A DNA stretch of 64,000 nucleotides from an uncultured Pseudomonadales bacterium (GCA_943788875.1 CALSSA010000008.1:115743-179742); one strand, 5' to 3'; shown: positions 51,846-61,974, counted from the first letter of the stretch. Numbers and translations: made by a program. Notes: generated by a model from the letters alone, not told the origin.

Positions 51846-52580
51846 ATGCCATTACTTTTAAACTGTGATCTCGGCGAAAGCTTTGGTGCCTGGAAGATGG
51901 GCCTCGATGATCAGGTAATGCCATTTATTGATCAGGCCAATATCGCCTGTGGTTTTCACGCTGGTGATCCAGTGGTAATCAAAAAAACACTGCTCGCTGC
52001 CAAGCGCAATAATGTGGTGGTAGGCGCACATCCAAGTTACCCAGATATCTCTGGCTTTGGTCGCCGCTCGATGAAAATCCCTCCCATAGAGCTTATCGCC
52101 CTACTGCAATATCAGATTGCCGCATTAACCGGCATGGCCAGCAACCTTGGGATTCAAGTGCAATATGTTAAACCCCATGGTGCCCTGTATAACGATATGA
52201 TGGCCGATGGTCATATTCGCAGCGCGGTGATGGAAGCCATTGCCGAATGTCATCAACCACTGGCCTTTATGCTCCAGGCTACCCCAGATGCCGAAGTCCA
52301 TCGCGAAGAAGCTGCAGCCTTTGGTATTGAGGTAATGTTCGAAGCCTTTGCCGATCGCTGTTATGCCGACGATGGCGCCCTGCTGTCGCGCAATAAAGAA
52401 GGCGCAGTGCACAGCAAAGAAAAAATGCTCGAACAGGTGCTGCAGCTGCAACAGCATGGCACGGTGACCACGGTTAGCGGCCACAGCCTGGCACTGCAGG
52501 CGGACTCGCTCTGTGTGCATGGAGATAATCTTGCCGGGGTTCAAGCCATTGAAGAAGTTCGCCAACTGATCCAATCATGA
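51846..52580 (+). CDS. pxpA: 5-oxoprolinase subunit A (LamB/YcsF)
   Basis: LNCDLGESFGAWKMG, NIACGFHAGDP, VKPHGALYNDM. Confidence 0.95.
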   Translation: MPLLLNCDLGESFGAWKMGLDDQVMPFIDQANIACGFHAGDPVVIKKTLLAAKRNNVVVGAHPSYPDISGFGRRSMKIPPIELIALLQYQIAALTGMASNLGIQVQYVKPHGALYNDMMADGHIRSAVMEAIAECHQPLAFMLQATPDAEVHREEAAAFGIEVMFEAFADRCYADDGALLSRNKEGAVHSKEKMLEQVLQLQQHGTVTTVSGHSLALQADSLCVHGDNLAGVQAIEEVRQLIQS

Positions 52581-53272
52581 GTCAGGACATATTTAATATC
52601 TCCATCGCCGGAGAGAACTCACTAATCGTCTATTTTGGCGCAGAGCCCAGTCCCCATATTGCCGCGCAAGTCTCTCAGACTGCCGACTATTTAAGGCAGT
52701 CACTGGGGGATCTATTAATTGATCTGGTGCCCTCTTATGCCTCATTGCTGGTAATCTACAATCCACTGCAAACTGACCATTATCTCGTTAGAAGCGCTAT
52801 CAGAAGTGCGACTCATAACTTGCAGCAATCCAGTGCGCAGGAACAGGGCAATCTAGTTAGCCTGCCAGTCTATTACAGCCTCGAGTCCGGGCCAGATCTG
52901 CAACAGTTGGCTGACAATGCCGACCTCAGTATTGAGCAGGTTATTGCTATTCACCAGCAGACGGAATATCGCGTGTACGCCATAGGGTTTGCCCCTGGTT
53001 TTGCTTATCTTGGCGAAGTCGACAAGCGAATTGCCGCGCCCAGACTGGCCACCCCCAGACAAAAAGTCCCCAGAGGCGCCGTGGCCATCGCCGACCGTCA
53101 GACCGCGGTCTACCCAGCACCGTCACCAGGCGGCTGGAATCTGATCGGCCTGTGCCCACAGCCAATGTTTGATCCCGGCGCCACCCCCAGCATGCCGGTT
53201 CAGACCGGTGACCGGGTGCGCTTTAATGCTATTGACCGAGAGGAATATCTGGCCTTGGGGGGTATACTCTAA
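52577..53272 (+). CDS. pxpB: 5-oxoprolinase subunit B
   Basis: YAIGFAPGFAYLGEVDKRIAAPRLATPRQKVPRGAVAIADRQTAVYP. Confidence 0.95.
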   Translation: MSQDIFNISIAGENSLIVYFGAEPSPHIAAQVSQTADYLRQSLGDLLIDLVPSYASLLVIYNPLQTDHYLVRSAIRSATHNLQQSSAQEQGNLVSLPVYYSLESGPDLQQLADNADLSIEQVIAIHQQTEYRVYAIGFAPGFAYLGEVDKRIAAPRLATPRQKVPRGAVAIADRQTAVYPAPSPGGWNLIGLCPQPMFDPGATPSMPVQTGDRVRFNAIDREEYLALGGIL

Positions 53273-54222
53273 TGGGCGGATTTAAAGTGATTCAACCAGG
53301 TATTTATAGTTTGCTTCAGGATGCCGGGCGCTTTGGCTGGCATGGTATCGGGCTGACTACTGGTGGACCTATGGACCGGCAGGCTTTCCGCTTGGCCAAT
53401 AAACTATGCGGCAATAATGACGACAGCGCCGCAATTGAAGTCACGGTAGGTGGTCTGGTATTGGACGCTAAAAACCACAGCAGCATAGCTGTGACCGGCG
53501 CAGATATTCCATTAACCATCAATAGTAAGCCAGTTCCTCTGTGGCGGACCCATCATGTAACTCCCGGAGATCGCATAGAACTGGGCTACGCCTCCAAGGG
53601 CAGTCGCGGCTACTTGGCGGTAGCTGGTGGGTTTCAGGCCGAAGCCATATTTGATAGCCTGGCCACAGTATGCAGAGAATCACTTGGCGGCCTGCATCAG
53701 GATGGCCAGCCCCTAAAGGCCGACGACATCCTGGCCTGCCCCGAATCTGATCAACAGCCGCGGTTATTGAGCGTGCCAGAAAACTTGCGACCAGATAACA
53801 ATGGCACTGCAACAATCCGAGTTATTCTTGGTTACCAGCAGCATGCCTTTACTGAAGTCCAGAAACAGCTATTTTTTAGTAGCGAGTATGCCCTGACCAA
53901 TAGCTGCGACCGCATGGGCTATCGTCTTAGCGGCGCACAAATCACCCCCTCTATTGGCGGCATTCTCTCCGAGGGTATCTGTCTCGGTGCTATTCAGGTG
54001 CCAGCCGACGGCCAGCCTATTATTCTGCTGCGCGACCGCCAAACCATTGGTGGTTATCCCAAGTTAGGGTCTGTGCTTTCGCTCGATCTGGACAGACTGG
54101 CCCAGTTAGTGCCCGGCGATACATTGCGCTTTGAGGCTATCAGTATTGATGAAGCTCACAATGCTCTGTTACTGGCTGAACAAAAATTTGCGAGTACCAA
54201 GCTGGAGACTGTAGATGTCTAA
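53272..54222 (+). CDS. pxpC: 5-oxoprolinase subunit C (biotin-dependent carboxyltransferase-like)
   Basis: VIQPGIYSLLQDAGRFGWHGIGLTTGGPMDRQAFRLAN; DRMGYRLSG. Confidence 0.95.
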   Translation: MGGFKVIQPGIYSLLQDAGRFGWHGIGLTTGGPMDRQAFRLANKLCGNNDDSAAIEVTVGGLVLDAKNHSSIAVTGADIPLTINSKPVPLWRTHHVTPGDRIELGYASKGSRGYLAVAGGFQAEAIFDSLATVCRESLGGLHQDGQPLKADDILACPESDQQPRLLSVPENLRPDNNGTATIRVILGYQQHAFTEVQKQLFFSSEYALTNSCDRMGYRLSGAQITPSIGGILSEGICLGAIQVPADGQPIILLRDRQTIGGYPKLGSVLSLDLDRLAQLVPGDTLRFEAISIDEAHNALLLAEQKFASTKLETVDV

Positions 54223-55063
54223 TATGCAGATCAGTCAGGCTATCGAAAATTTACTGGTCGCCAGAAATCTTCGCGGCATGAAGACAGTACAGCCCGCCCT
54301 CAAGCCCGGCTATATTTTACGCGCCGCTGAATTCATCCAACAGGCCACAGGTAATATACTGATTGGCACCGGCTTCCCCGTGGATGAGACCTTTGAGACC
54401 GATGGCCCACTAGGAGCAATTGCGCTGTATCGAACTATCGAACAGCTTGGCGGCCGCCCCGTGTTAGTGTGCGGAGCGCCTCTGGCCAATAGGTTAGAGG
54501 CTGATTTTGATGTGCACCAGATCTCGGTTAACCAGCCAGCTGTGCGCCAGCAAGAAGCTCAGGCAGCATTAGATCAATACAACCCAACATTAGTTATTTC
54601 TATTGAACGCCCGGGACTAAATATCGACGGCCTCTACTGCAATATGCTTGGTGAAGATATCAGCCAGCGCTGCGCCAGCTTTGATGATTTTTTAAATCTG
54701 GCCCAGTGCCCGACCATCGCCATCGGTGATGGCGGCAATGAAATCGGCATGGGCAATGTGATTAGATAGCCTGGCGGGCATGAATATAACGCCATCGGTA
54801 ACTGTACCTGTGATGAACTGGTTGTAGCCGACGTATCCAACTGGGGCGCCCATGGTTTAATCGCCATGCTATCGGCTTTGACCCAAACAGACAGGCTGGC
54901 GCAGTGGAATAATATCGAGGCCCTAAGCTACCTGAGCCAGAGAGGCAGCGTCGATGGGGTAAGTCGTAAAAACACATTGACTGAAGATAGCCTGTCCTCA
55001 GATATTAGCGAGCAATTGATTCTAGACCTGAGAAAGATAAGCGGATTTTACACAAGAAAGTAA
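54215..55063 (+). pseudogene. DUF4392 (D-glutamate cyclase-like) gene with in-frame TAG at 54767-54769
   Basis: Same-frame continuation after stop: GDGGNEIGMGNVIR*PGGHEYNAIGNCTCDELVVADVSNWGAHGLIAMLSALTQ...FYTRK*. Confidence 0.85.
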
Positions 55064-55200
55064 AATTTCCCGACATGGCCAATCAAACGCTATATATCAC
55101 CATTTTTGACGCTTTTAATGGCGTTTTTAACCGAATTATCCTTTGCGCATCAACGGTGCCACTGCTACCATTTTCGCTCAAATTTTAAAGGCTAGATAGT

Positions 55201-56059
55201 ATGACCATTGCGTTTTTAGATGGCGAGTTTTTGCCCTTGGAAGAAGCCCGAATATCCCCGCTGGACAGAGGCTTTCTGTTTGGCGATGGCATCTACGAAG
55301 TAGTGCCCTCCTATGCTGGAAAGATGATTGGCTTTCGCCCCTCATATGGAACGCATGAGAAATGGTCTGGCCGCTGTAGGCATTAACTTAGACTGGTCCG
55401 AGCAACAATGGGTCGATATCTGTGATCGTCTGATCGCCGACAATGGCTCAGGCAATTTGGGCATCTATCTGCATGTCAGTCGCGGCGCTGATACCAAACG
55501 CTTCCATGGCTTCCCTGAGAATGTAGCGCCCACCGTCTTCGCCTTTGCCTTTGACATTGCCCCACCGCCAGTAGCAGATAAATCATTGGCCAAGGGCTAC
55601 AAAGTCTCTACCGCACGAGATCTGCGCTGGGAGCGCTGCCATATCAAATCCACTGCACTGCTGGGCAATGTGATGCATTTCCAACAGAGTTACGAAAAAG
55701 GCCACAGCGAAACACTGCTATTTAATGCCAACAACGAACTGACCGAAGCCAGCGCCTGCAATGCCTTTATCGTCAAAAATGCTGTGGTGATTACGCCACC
55801 TCTGGATAACCAGCTACTGCCGGGCATCACCCGCCATATGGTGATTGATGTACTACGCAAAGACGGCAATATTCAGGTGCAAGAGCGCACCGTGACTATG
55901 GATGAGGTTCACAGTGCCGACGAAGTCTGGATCACCAGCTCATCCAAAGAAATTGCACCAGTAATCGAGATCGACGGTAACCCTGTGGGCAATGGTCAGG
56001 TTGGAGATATCTGGTTAGCGGCGCAAACCCTTTACTCTGCTGGCAAGCATAACTACTAG
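55201..56059 (+). pseudogene. D-amino-acid transaminase (class IV aminotransferase) with +1 frameshift near 55330-55345
   Basis: MTIAFLDGEFLPLEEARISPLDRGFLFGDGIYEVVPSYAGKMIGF | APHMERMRNGLAAVGINLDW...LRWERCHIKSTALLGNV; frames join by removing 1 nt. Confidence 0.87.
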
Positions 56060-56069
56060 ACTAAAGATT

Positions 56070-57170
56070 ATGTCCAGACCTACCAGAACTATTATTGACA
56101 TCCAGGCCCTGCGTCACAACCTCCAATGGGCGCAATCTCTTGCGCCTCATGCAAAAACCATGGTGATGGTCAAAGCCAATGCCTATGGTCATGGCATGGT
56201 CAAAGTAGCCCATGCCCTCAAGGATTTAGTGCCCGCCTATGGAGTGGCCTGTATCGAAGAAGCCAAAATCCTAAGACAGTCTGGTATAGAACAACCTATT
56301 CTCCTGCTAGAAGGCACCTTCTCAGCTGATGAAGTCAGTATTGCTGCGGAGCAGAACTTCTGGCTGATGGTAGAAAATCAGCCCCAGCTACAGGCCATTC
56401 TCAATGCCGATATAAGTAAGCCAGTCCATGTCTGGCTTAAAGTGGATACTGGCATGCACAGGCTGGGCCTGCAGCCAGAAGATGTAAGCGCCGCATTTAA
56501 CACCCTCAGCAAAAGCGATAATGTCGCGGATAAGATGGTGATCGCCACACACTTTGCCAGCGCAGATGATCTCTCTAATGATGCCACCAGCCAGCAAATC
56601 GATCAATTTACGCAGGTACTAGACGATCTAGACGCCGCAGTCGCGCCTTTGGAGAGCTTGGCCAACTCAGCCTCGGTGCTAGGCCGCCCGGACAGCCACC
56701 GAGATTGGAACCGCCCCGGCTATATGATCTATGGCGCATCGCCATTTAATCATCCCCAGGATAATGCCGATCAATTAAAGCCAGTAATGACATTGGAATC
56801 TGCAGTGATTTCGGTCAGACAGATTGCCGCCGGAGAAACCGTGGGCTACTCCGGAAAATGGCAGGCCCAGCGACCATCAACCATTGCCACTGTGGCTATT
56901 GGATACGGCGATGGCTATCCGCGCTCAGCACCCAATGGCACACCAGTGGTGGTCAATGGCATCGAATGCCCGCTAGTGGGTAGTGTTAGCATGGATATGA
57001 TTTCGGTCGATGTAACCGACCTGGATGCACAACAAGCAGTGGTCATTGGCGACCCAGTAGAACTCTGGGGCAAGCAACTACCAGTCAATAGAGTGGCGAG
57101 TCTGTGTAATACTCTGGGTTATGAACTGCTGACCAGAATGCCCTCCCGAGTGCCGCGTATCTATTGCTAG
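56070..57170 (+). CDS. alr: alanine racemase
   Basis: MVMVKANAYGHGMVKVA (PLP lysine), GYGDGYPRSAPNGTPVVVNG, GSVSMDMISVDVTDL. Confidence 0.95.
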   Translation: MSRPTRTIIDIQALRHNLQWAQSLAPHAKTMVMVKANAYGHGMVKVAHALKDLVPAYGVACIEEAKILRQSGIEQPILLLEGTFSADEVSIAAEQNFWLMVENQPQLQAILNADISKPVHVWLKVDTGMHRLGLQPEDVSAAFNTLSKSDNVADKMVIATHFASADDLSNDATSQQIDQFTQVLDDLDAAVAPLESLANSASVLGRPDSHRDWNRPGYMIYGASPFNHPQDNADQLKPVMTLESAVISVRQIAAGETVGYSGKWQAQRPSTIATVAIGYGDGYPRSAPNGTPVVVNGIECPLVGSVSMDMISVDVTDLDAQQAVVIGDPVELWGKQLPVNRVASLCNTLGYELLTRMPSRVPRIYC

Positions 57171-57180
57171 AGCTTCTGAT

Positions 57181-57657
57181 TTAGATATTAAGCTGAATCG
57201 CTGTCTCAGATTTAACATCCTCAATCACCACATAGGTATGGGTCTGGCTAATACCGCTAATGGTCGACAGTTTCTCCCCTAAAAACCGCTGGTAATGCTG
57301 CATATCAGCCACCCGTATTTTAATCAGATAGTCAAAGCCTCCTGCCACCATCTGGCACTCCTGCACCTCCGCAAGCCCCAGCATCTGCTGATTAAATAGT
57401 CGAATCGCTTCAGTCGTCGTGCTGGTTAGCTGCACCTCAATATAGGCACAGAGCGCAGCATTGGCCCTAACCGGGTCCAGCAAGGCCACATAGCTGGTAA
57501 TAAAGCCGTCTTTTTCCAAACGCTTAACGCGCTCCAAGCAGGGGGTAGGCGTTAAATTAACCTCTCGCGCCAGATCCACATTGGCAATGCGACCATTACT
57601 CTGCAGAGTATTTAAAATTCTGCGATCGGTGCGATCCAAATCAGCCACTGTTTTCAT
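57181..57657 (-). CDS. lrp: Lrp/AsnC family transcriptional regulator
   Basis: DLDRTDRRILNTLQSNGRIANVDLAREVNLTPTPCLERVKRLEKDGFI; divergent from putA; start set at 57657. Confidence 0.92.
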   Translation of the reverse strand: MKTVADLDRTDRRILNTLQSNGRIANVDLAREVNLTPTPCLERVKRLEKDGFITSYVALLDPVRANAALCAYIEVQLTSTTTEAIRLFNQQMLGLAEVQECQMVAGGFDYLIKIRVADMQHYQRFLGEKLSTISGISQTHTYVVIEDVKSETAIQLNI

Positions 57658-57820
57658 ATTTACGCCTTTAAAAGTTAAAACCACTGTCAGAACAATAATC
57701 TATTTTTTGTAGTTATGCAGAATTATTAACTGCAATAATCCCAATTTTGGAGACATATCCTAATATAAAAACTCGATAATGCCACATATTAACGAGACTT
57801 TATTTGTGGAGTAGCAAGCA

Positions 57821-60800
57821 GTGAACCAAACTCAATTACGGGACAAAATCCGCCGCGCTACTCATCAGAATGAGCATCAGGCGGTGACTCAGTTACTACA
57901 CAGCAACCCCCTTTCGAGTACAGACCGCGACAATATTTTGAGCGATGCGAGAGAGCTAGTAACCAATTGCCGCACCGACAAAAACAGCAGTGGCACATTG
58001 GATGCATTCCTGCTTGAGTTTGGTTTATCCAATGCCGAGGGTGTAGCCCTGATGTGTCTGGCAGAAGCCCTTCTCCGTGTTCCCGATGCATTGACTGCCG
58101 ATCGCCTGATCGCCGAAAAAATTCAAGGAGGTAACTGGGCTGTCCACAGCGGCAAGTCGGAATCCTTATTTGTAAACGCCTCCACCTGGGGGCTGATGCT
58201 TACTGGTCAGCTGGTCAGTCTGGATAAAGAAATCACGCAGAATACCAATCACTGGGTAAAGCGTCTCACCTCTACATTGGGCGAACCAGTGATTCGGGCC
58301 GCCGTAATGCAGGCAATGAAAATAATGGGCGGGCAATATGTGCTGGGTCGCAATATTACCGAAGGTTTAAAGCGCGGTACCAAGCACAATGATCCAGGCA
58401 CCAGATTCTCCTTCGATATGCTTGGAGAAGGCGCGCGCACTGAAGCGGATGCTGCGCAATATCTAAACGCCTACGGCACTGCCATTGATCAAATCGGCAC
58501 AACGGTTTCAGGGGATTCTATAACCTGCGCTAACGGCATTTCAGTCAAACTCTCCGCCCTGCACCCACGCTATTTCTTCGCCCAGCACCGGGCGGTGATG
58601 ACAGAGTTGCTGCCAAGAATTAAGCAGCTGTGCCTGCAGGCAGCCCAGTACAACATTGGTCTGTCTATCGATGCCGAGGAAGCCTATCGTCTGGATATCT
58701 CATTAGATATTTTTGAAGCACTGGCGAAAGACAAGGATCTGGAAGGCTGGCAAGGGCTTGGTTTTGTATTGCAGGCCTATCAAAAGCGCGCACCAGATAC
58801 GGCCAAATGGCTAATTGGTTTAGCTCGGCAAACTCGCCGCCGCATAATGGTACGGTTGGTTAAAGGTGCCTACTGGGATGCCGAGATTAAGCATGCCCAA
58901 GAACTCGGCCTTGAGAGCTACCCAGTCTTTACCCGCAAGCCCAATACTGATCTCTGCTACCAGCACTGCGCCGGTATTCTGCTGGATGCTCAGAGAGAAG
59001 TGTATCCACAGTTCGCCACTCACAACGCCTACACTGCCTGCATGATTTTGCATCTAGCCGGAGAGCGAGAATTTGAATTCCAGCGCCTGCATGGAATGGG
59101 TCATATTCTCTATGCACAGCTTAAGAAAAGCAGCGCCAACAAACAGCTTGCTGTGCGAGTTTATGCGCCCATAGGCAATCACAAAGACCTACTGCCCTAT
59201 CTGGTACGCAGACTGCTGGAAAATGGCGCCAATAGCTCGTTTGTGAATCGCTTTCTGGATCATCACACGCCGGTTGAAGAGCTGCTAGAAGACACCAGAA
59301 GACAGGTAACCAGCTCCTTCCCCTATCAGCATAAAATGATTCCAGAACCGGCGCAGATGTTTACGGTTGTCGGCGAAGAACGTAAAAATGCTACCGGCAT
59401 CGATTTAGATTCACCATTGGAGGTAGAAGCTCTGCTGAGCACAATGGCGCAAACCGATGAGCTAGCTTCCCATCCGATTATTAATGGTGAACCTCTGGTC
59501 GGTGAGCTTCACACGACCTACAACCCCGCAGATCAACAGCAGTTGATTGGCCATTATTCCAAAGCCAATGAGGCAGATATTCTACGCGCACTGGACTCCG
59601 CCCATGCAGCACAGCCAGATTGGAATAAGGCTGGCCATCAAGCACGCGCAGATATTCTCGACAAAGTCGCTGATCTGATGGAGCGAGACTGTGAAAGCCT
59701 AATGGGTGTTATTGCCATAGAAGCTGGAAGAACCCTAGGCGATGGCGTTTCAGAAGTGCGAGAGGCAGTAGACTTCTGCAGATACTATTCTTTACAAGCT
59801 AAGTCTTTACAAGCCCACTCACCAGAGAACATGGCAGGGCATGGCGTATTTCTATGCATCAGCCCCTGGAACTTCCCTCTGGCTATCTTTGTCGGCCAAA
59901 TTGCCGCCGCACTGGCCGCCGGCAATACGGTTATCGCCAAACCCGCTGCCCAGACACCAGCCATAGCAGCCTGCGCCATCAGGCTATTTCATCAAGCCGG
60001 GGTTCCAGGAGCGGCCCTGCAACTGCTGCTTGGCAGCGGCTCGCAGATCGGCAAACTATTAGTAGGCGACAATCGCATCGCAGGCATTGCCTTTACCGGC
60101 TCCACTGATACCGCCCAAAGTATTAACCAACAGCTCGCCCAACGCCCTGGCAGCCCTATACCCTTTATAGCCGAAACCGGCGGCCAGAACTGCATGGTGG
60201 TTGACTCCACCGCCCTGCCCGAGCAGGTCGTTGATGATGTCATCACCTCAGCGTTTCAAAGTGCTGGCCAGCGCTGCTCCGCCTTACGCGTGCTGTTTAT
60301 TCAAGAAGATATTGCCGATAACACGTTAAAAATGCTCGCTGGAGCCATGGCATCAATGATCGCCGGTGATCCTAGAGAGCTAGCTAGTGACCTAGGGCCA
60401 GTAATCGACCGCGGTGCTCAGAGCGAACTACAGACCCATATAGATCGCATGCTTAAAGAGGCCAGATTTATCGCGAAAGTCGAACTAGATGAAAGGAATA
60501 GCAACGGTAGCTACATAGCCCCCCATGTGTTTGAAATCGACTCTCTCGACCTGCTCACAGAAGAAGTCTTTGGTCCGGTGCTCCATGTGATTCGCTATTC
60601 ATCAGACCAACTAGGCTCAGTGATCAAGCAGATCAACAACACCGGCTATGGCCTCACGCTGGGCATTCATAGTCGTATTGAAGCCTTTGCACAAACTGTT
60701 TATCTGAATACCATCGCTGGTAACACTTATATCAATCGCAATATGGTTGGCGCAGTAGTTGGGGTAAATTCCTTTGGCGGTCGCGGCCTCTCCGGCACTG

Positions 60801-61636
60801 GGCCCAAGGCTGGTGGGCCTAACTATTTGTTGCGTTTCTCTACCAGCGGCACAGCCAAAGTAGCTAAAAAGCCCTTAGCTGATAAAAAGCCCTTAGCTGA
60901 TAAAAAGCCCATAGCTAATAAAGAGCCCTTAGCTAATAAAAAGCCCTATGCGATTAACCTGCCAATAAGCAGTAACACAAAAGACCAAGCCACCCATAAT
61001 CTTGTCGTCCAGGCCACAGCCGCAGGCCCCCAATGGCAAACCAAAAACATAGATAGCCGCCTAGCCATACTCAGCCAATCCAACCCAGCATTTATCAACC
61101 AACTGAAACCCATAGTCCGAGAAAAACTGGCCAACCCCATCCAGCTACCCGGTCCCACAGGTGAAGATAACAAGCTCAGCCTGCAGAGCCGTGGGCCTAT
61201 GGTGTTGGTGATCAGAGAAGAAGATGCCTTAGAGGCCGCAGAGCGGCAAATCATCAGTGCCCTGCTGTGTGGATGCCCGGTTATTGTGGCGGCAGATAGC
61301 GCTCACCAGGCTGCATTAGAGAGTCTGATAGGCCGCTATCAACAAGCAGGCCTAACAAAACCACTACTGCAGCTAGCGCCCATGAAAAGCTTGGGCGACT
61401 TAATTCTAAATAACAACATCGAAGGTTTGATAGCCAATAGCCTAAATACAGATAGCACCGAACTGCGGCAAGTAATGGCTAAAAGGACAGGCAGTATTAT
61501 TCCATTGATTGAATGGCCTGAAACGGCTGAGGGCTTTAACTACCCCTGGCTACTTTGGTTTTTAAGTGAGCGCACCAGAACAGAAAATCTGGTGGCTAGA
61601 GGAGGCAATACGCAATTGTTTAACTTGGCGGAGTGA
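57821..61636 (+). CDS. putA: bifunctional proline dehydrogenase / L-glutamate gamma-semialdehyde dehydrogenase
   Basis: PRODH motifs (MVRLVKGAYWDAEIK), ALDH motifs (IAETGGQNCMVVDS, SAGQRCSALRV); extra C-terminal domain; GTG start. Confidence 0.96.
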   Translation: MNQTQLRDKIRRATHQNEHQAVTQLLHSNPLSSTDRDNILSDARELVTNCRTDKNSSGTLDAFLLEFGLSNAEGVALMCLAEALLRVPDALTADRLIAEKIQGGNWAVHSGKSESLFVNASTWGLMLTGQLVSLDKEITQNTNHWVKRLTSTLGEPVIRAAVMQAMKIMGGQYVLGRNITEGLKRGTKHNDPGTRFSFDMLGEGARTEADAAQYLNAYGTAIDQIGTTVSGDSITCANGISVKLSALHPRYFFAQHRAVMTELLPRIKQLCLQAAQYNIGLSIDAEEAYRLDISLDIFEALAKDKDLEGWQGLGFVLQAYQKRAPDTAKWLIGLARQTRRRIMVRLVKGAYWDAEIKHAQELGLESYPVFTRKPNTDLCYQHCAGILLDAQREVYPQFATHNAYTACMILHLAGEREFEFQRLHGMGHILYAQLKKSSANKQLAVRVYAPIGNHKDLLPYLVRRLLENGANSSFVNRFLDHHTPVEELLEDTRRQVTSSFPYQHKMIPEPAQMFTVVGEERKNATGIDLDSPLEVEALLSTMAQTDELASHPIINGEPLVGELHTTYNPADQQQLIGHYSKANEADILRALDSAHAAQPDWNKAGHQARADILDKVADLMERDCESLMGVIAIEAGRTLGDGVSEVREAVDFCRYYSLQAKSLQAHSPENMAGHGVFLCISPWNFPLAIFVGQIAAALAAGNTVIAKPAAQTPAIAACAIRLFHQAGVPGAALQLLLGSGSQIGKLLVGDNRIAGIAFTGSTDTAQSINQQLAQRPGSPIPFIAETGGQNCMVVDSTALPEQVVDDVITSAFQSAGQRCSALRVLFIQEDIADNTLKMLAGAMASMIAGDPRELASDLGPVIDRGAQSELQTHIDRMLKEARFIAKVELDERNSNGSYIAPHVFEIDSLDLLTEEVFGPVLHVIRYSSDQLGSVIKQINNTGYGLTLGIHSRIEAFAQTVYLNTIAGNTYINRNMVGAVVGVNSFGGRGLSGTGPKAGGPNYLLRFSTSGTAKVAKKPLADKKPLADKKPIANKEPLANKKPYAINLPISSNTKDQATHNLVVQATAAGPQWQTKNIDSRLAILSQSNPAFINQLKPIVREKLANPIQLPGPTGEDNKLSLQSRGPMVLVIREEDALEAAERQIISALLCGCPVIVAADSAHQAALESLIGRYQQAGLTKPLLQLAPMKSLGDLILNNNIEGLIANSLNTDSTELRQVMAKRTGSIIPLIEWPETAEGFNYPWLLWFLSERTRTENLVARGGNTQLFNLAE
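60866..60949 (+). repeat. 18-bp tandem repeat (KKPLAD hexapeptides) inside putA
   Basis: aaaaagcccttagctgat in about 4.7 units; protein KKPLAD-KKPLAD-KKPIAN-KEPLAN-KKPYA. Confidence 0.92.
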
Positions 61637-61708
61637 TGGTTATTTCTCACGAGAACCTATCACTTAAATAACTGACTATATATCGCTTCTCATCAATGAT
61701 CCCAATGA

Positions 61709-61891
61709 TCACCGGCGTATTACCAGGATCATTAACAAAAGTTCATACAGTGCGGACTCTTCGGCTAAATCCGGCAGGGTCTTCTCAAGCACATAGTCTT
61801 TGATGGACTTACCTTGAAGCGCCGCTGATGCTTTTAGGCGCTGATACTGTTTTGCGGTCTGCTTCACCCAATATGAGGGTGCTAGGAGCAA
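61709..61891 (-). pseudogene. truncated ribbon-helix-helix-like antitoxin remnant
   Basis: VKQTAKQYQRLKASAALQGKSIKDYVLEKTLPDLAEESALYELL resembles DUF1778/RHH antitoxins; only a non-ATG start; short degenerate C-term. Confidence 0.5.
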
Positions 61892-61974
61892 GGGAAATAC
61901 GCAGTTGTTTAATTTGGCGAAGTCATTATCTACTTCATCACTTTGTAGTACTCCATGTGATCCCTACCAGTTAG

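Noticed and set aside
57712-57739. gttatgcagaattattaactgcaataat as an Lrp site in the lrp/putA gap
   Set aside because: Only 5-bp perfect arms; plausible by position but too weak to annotate.
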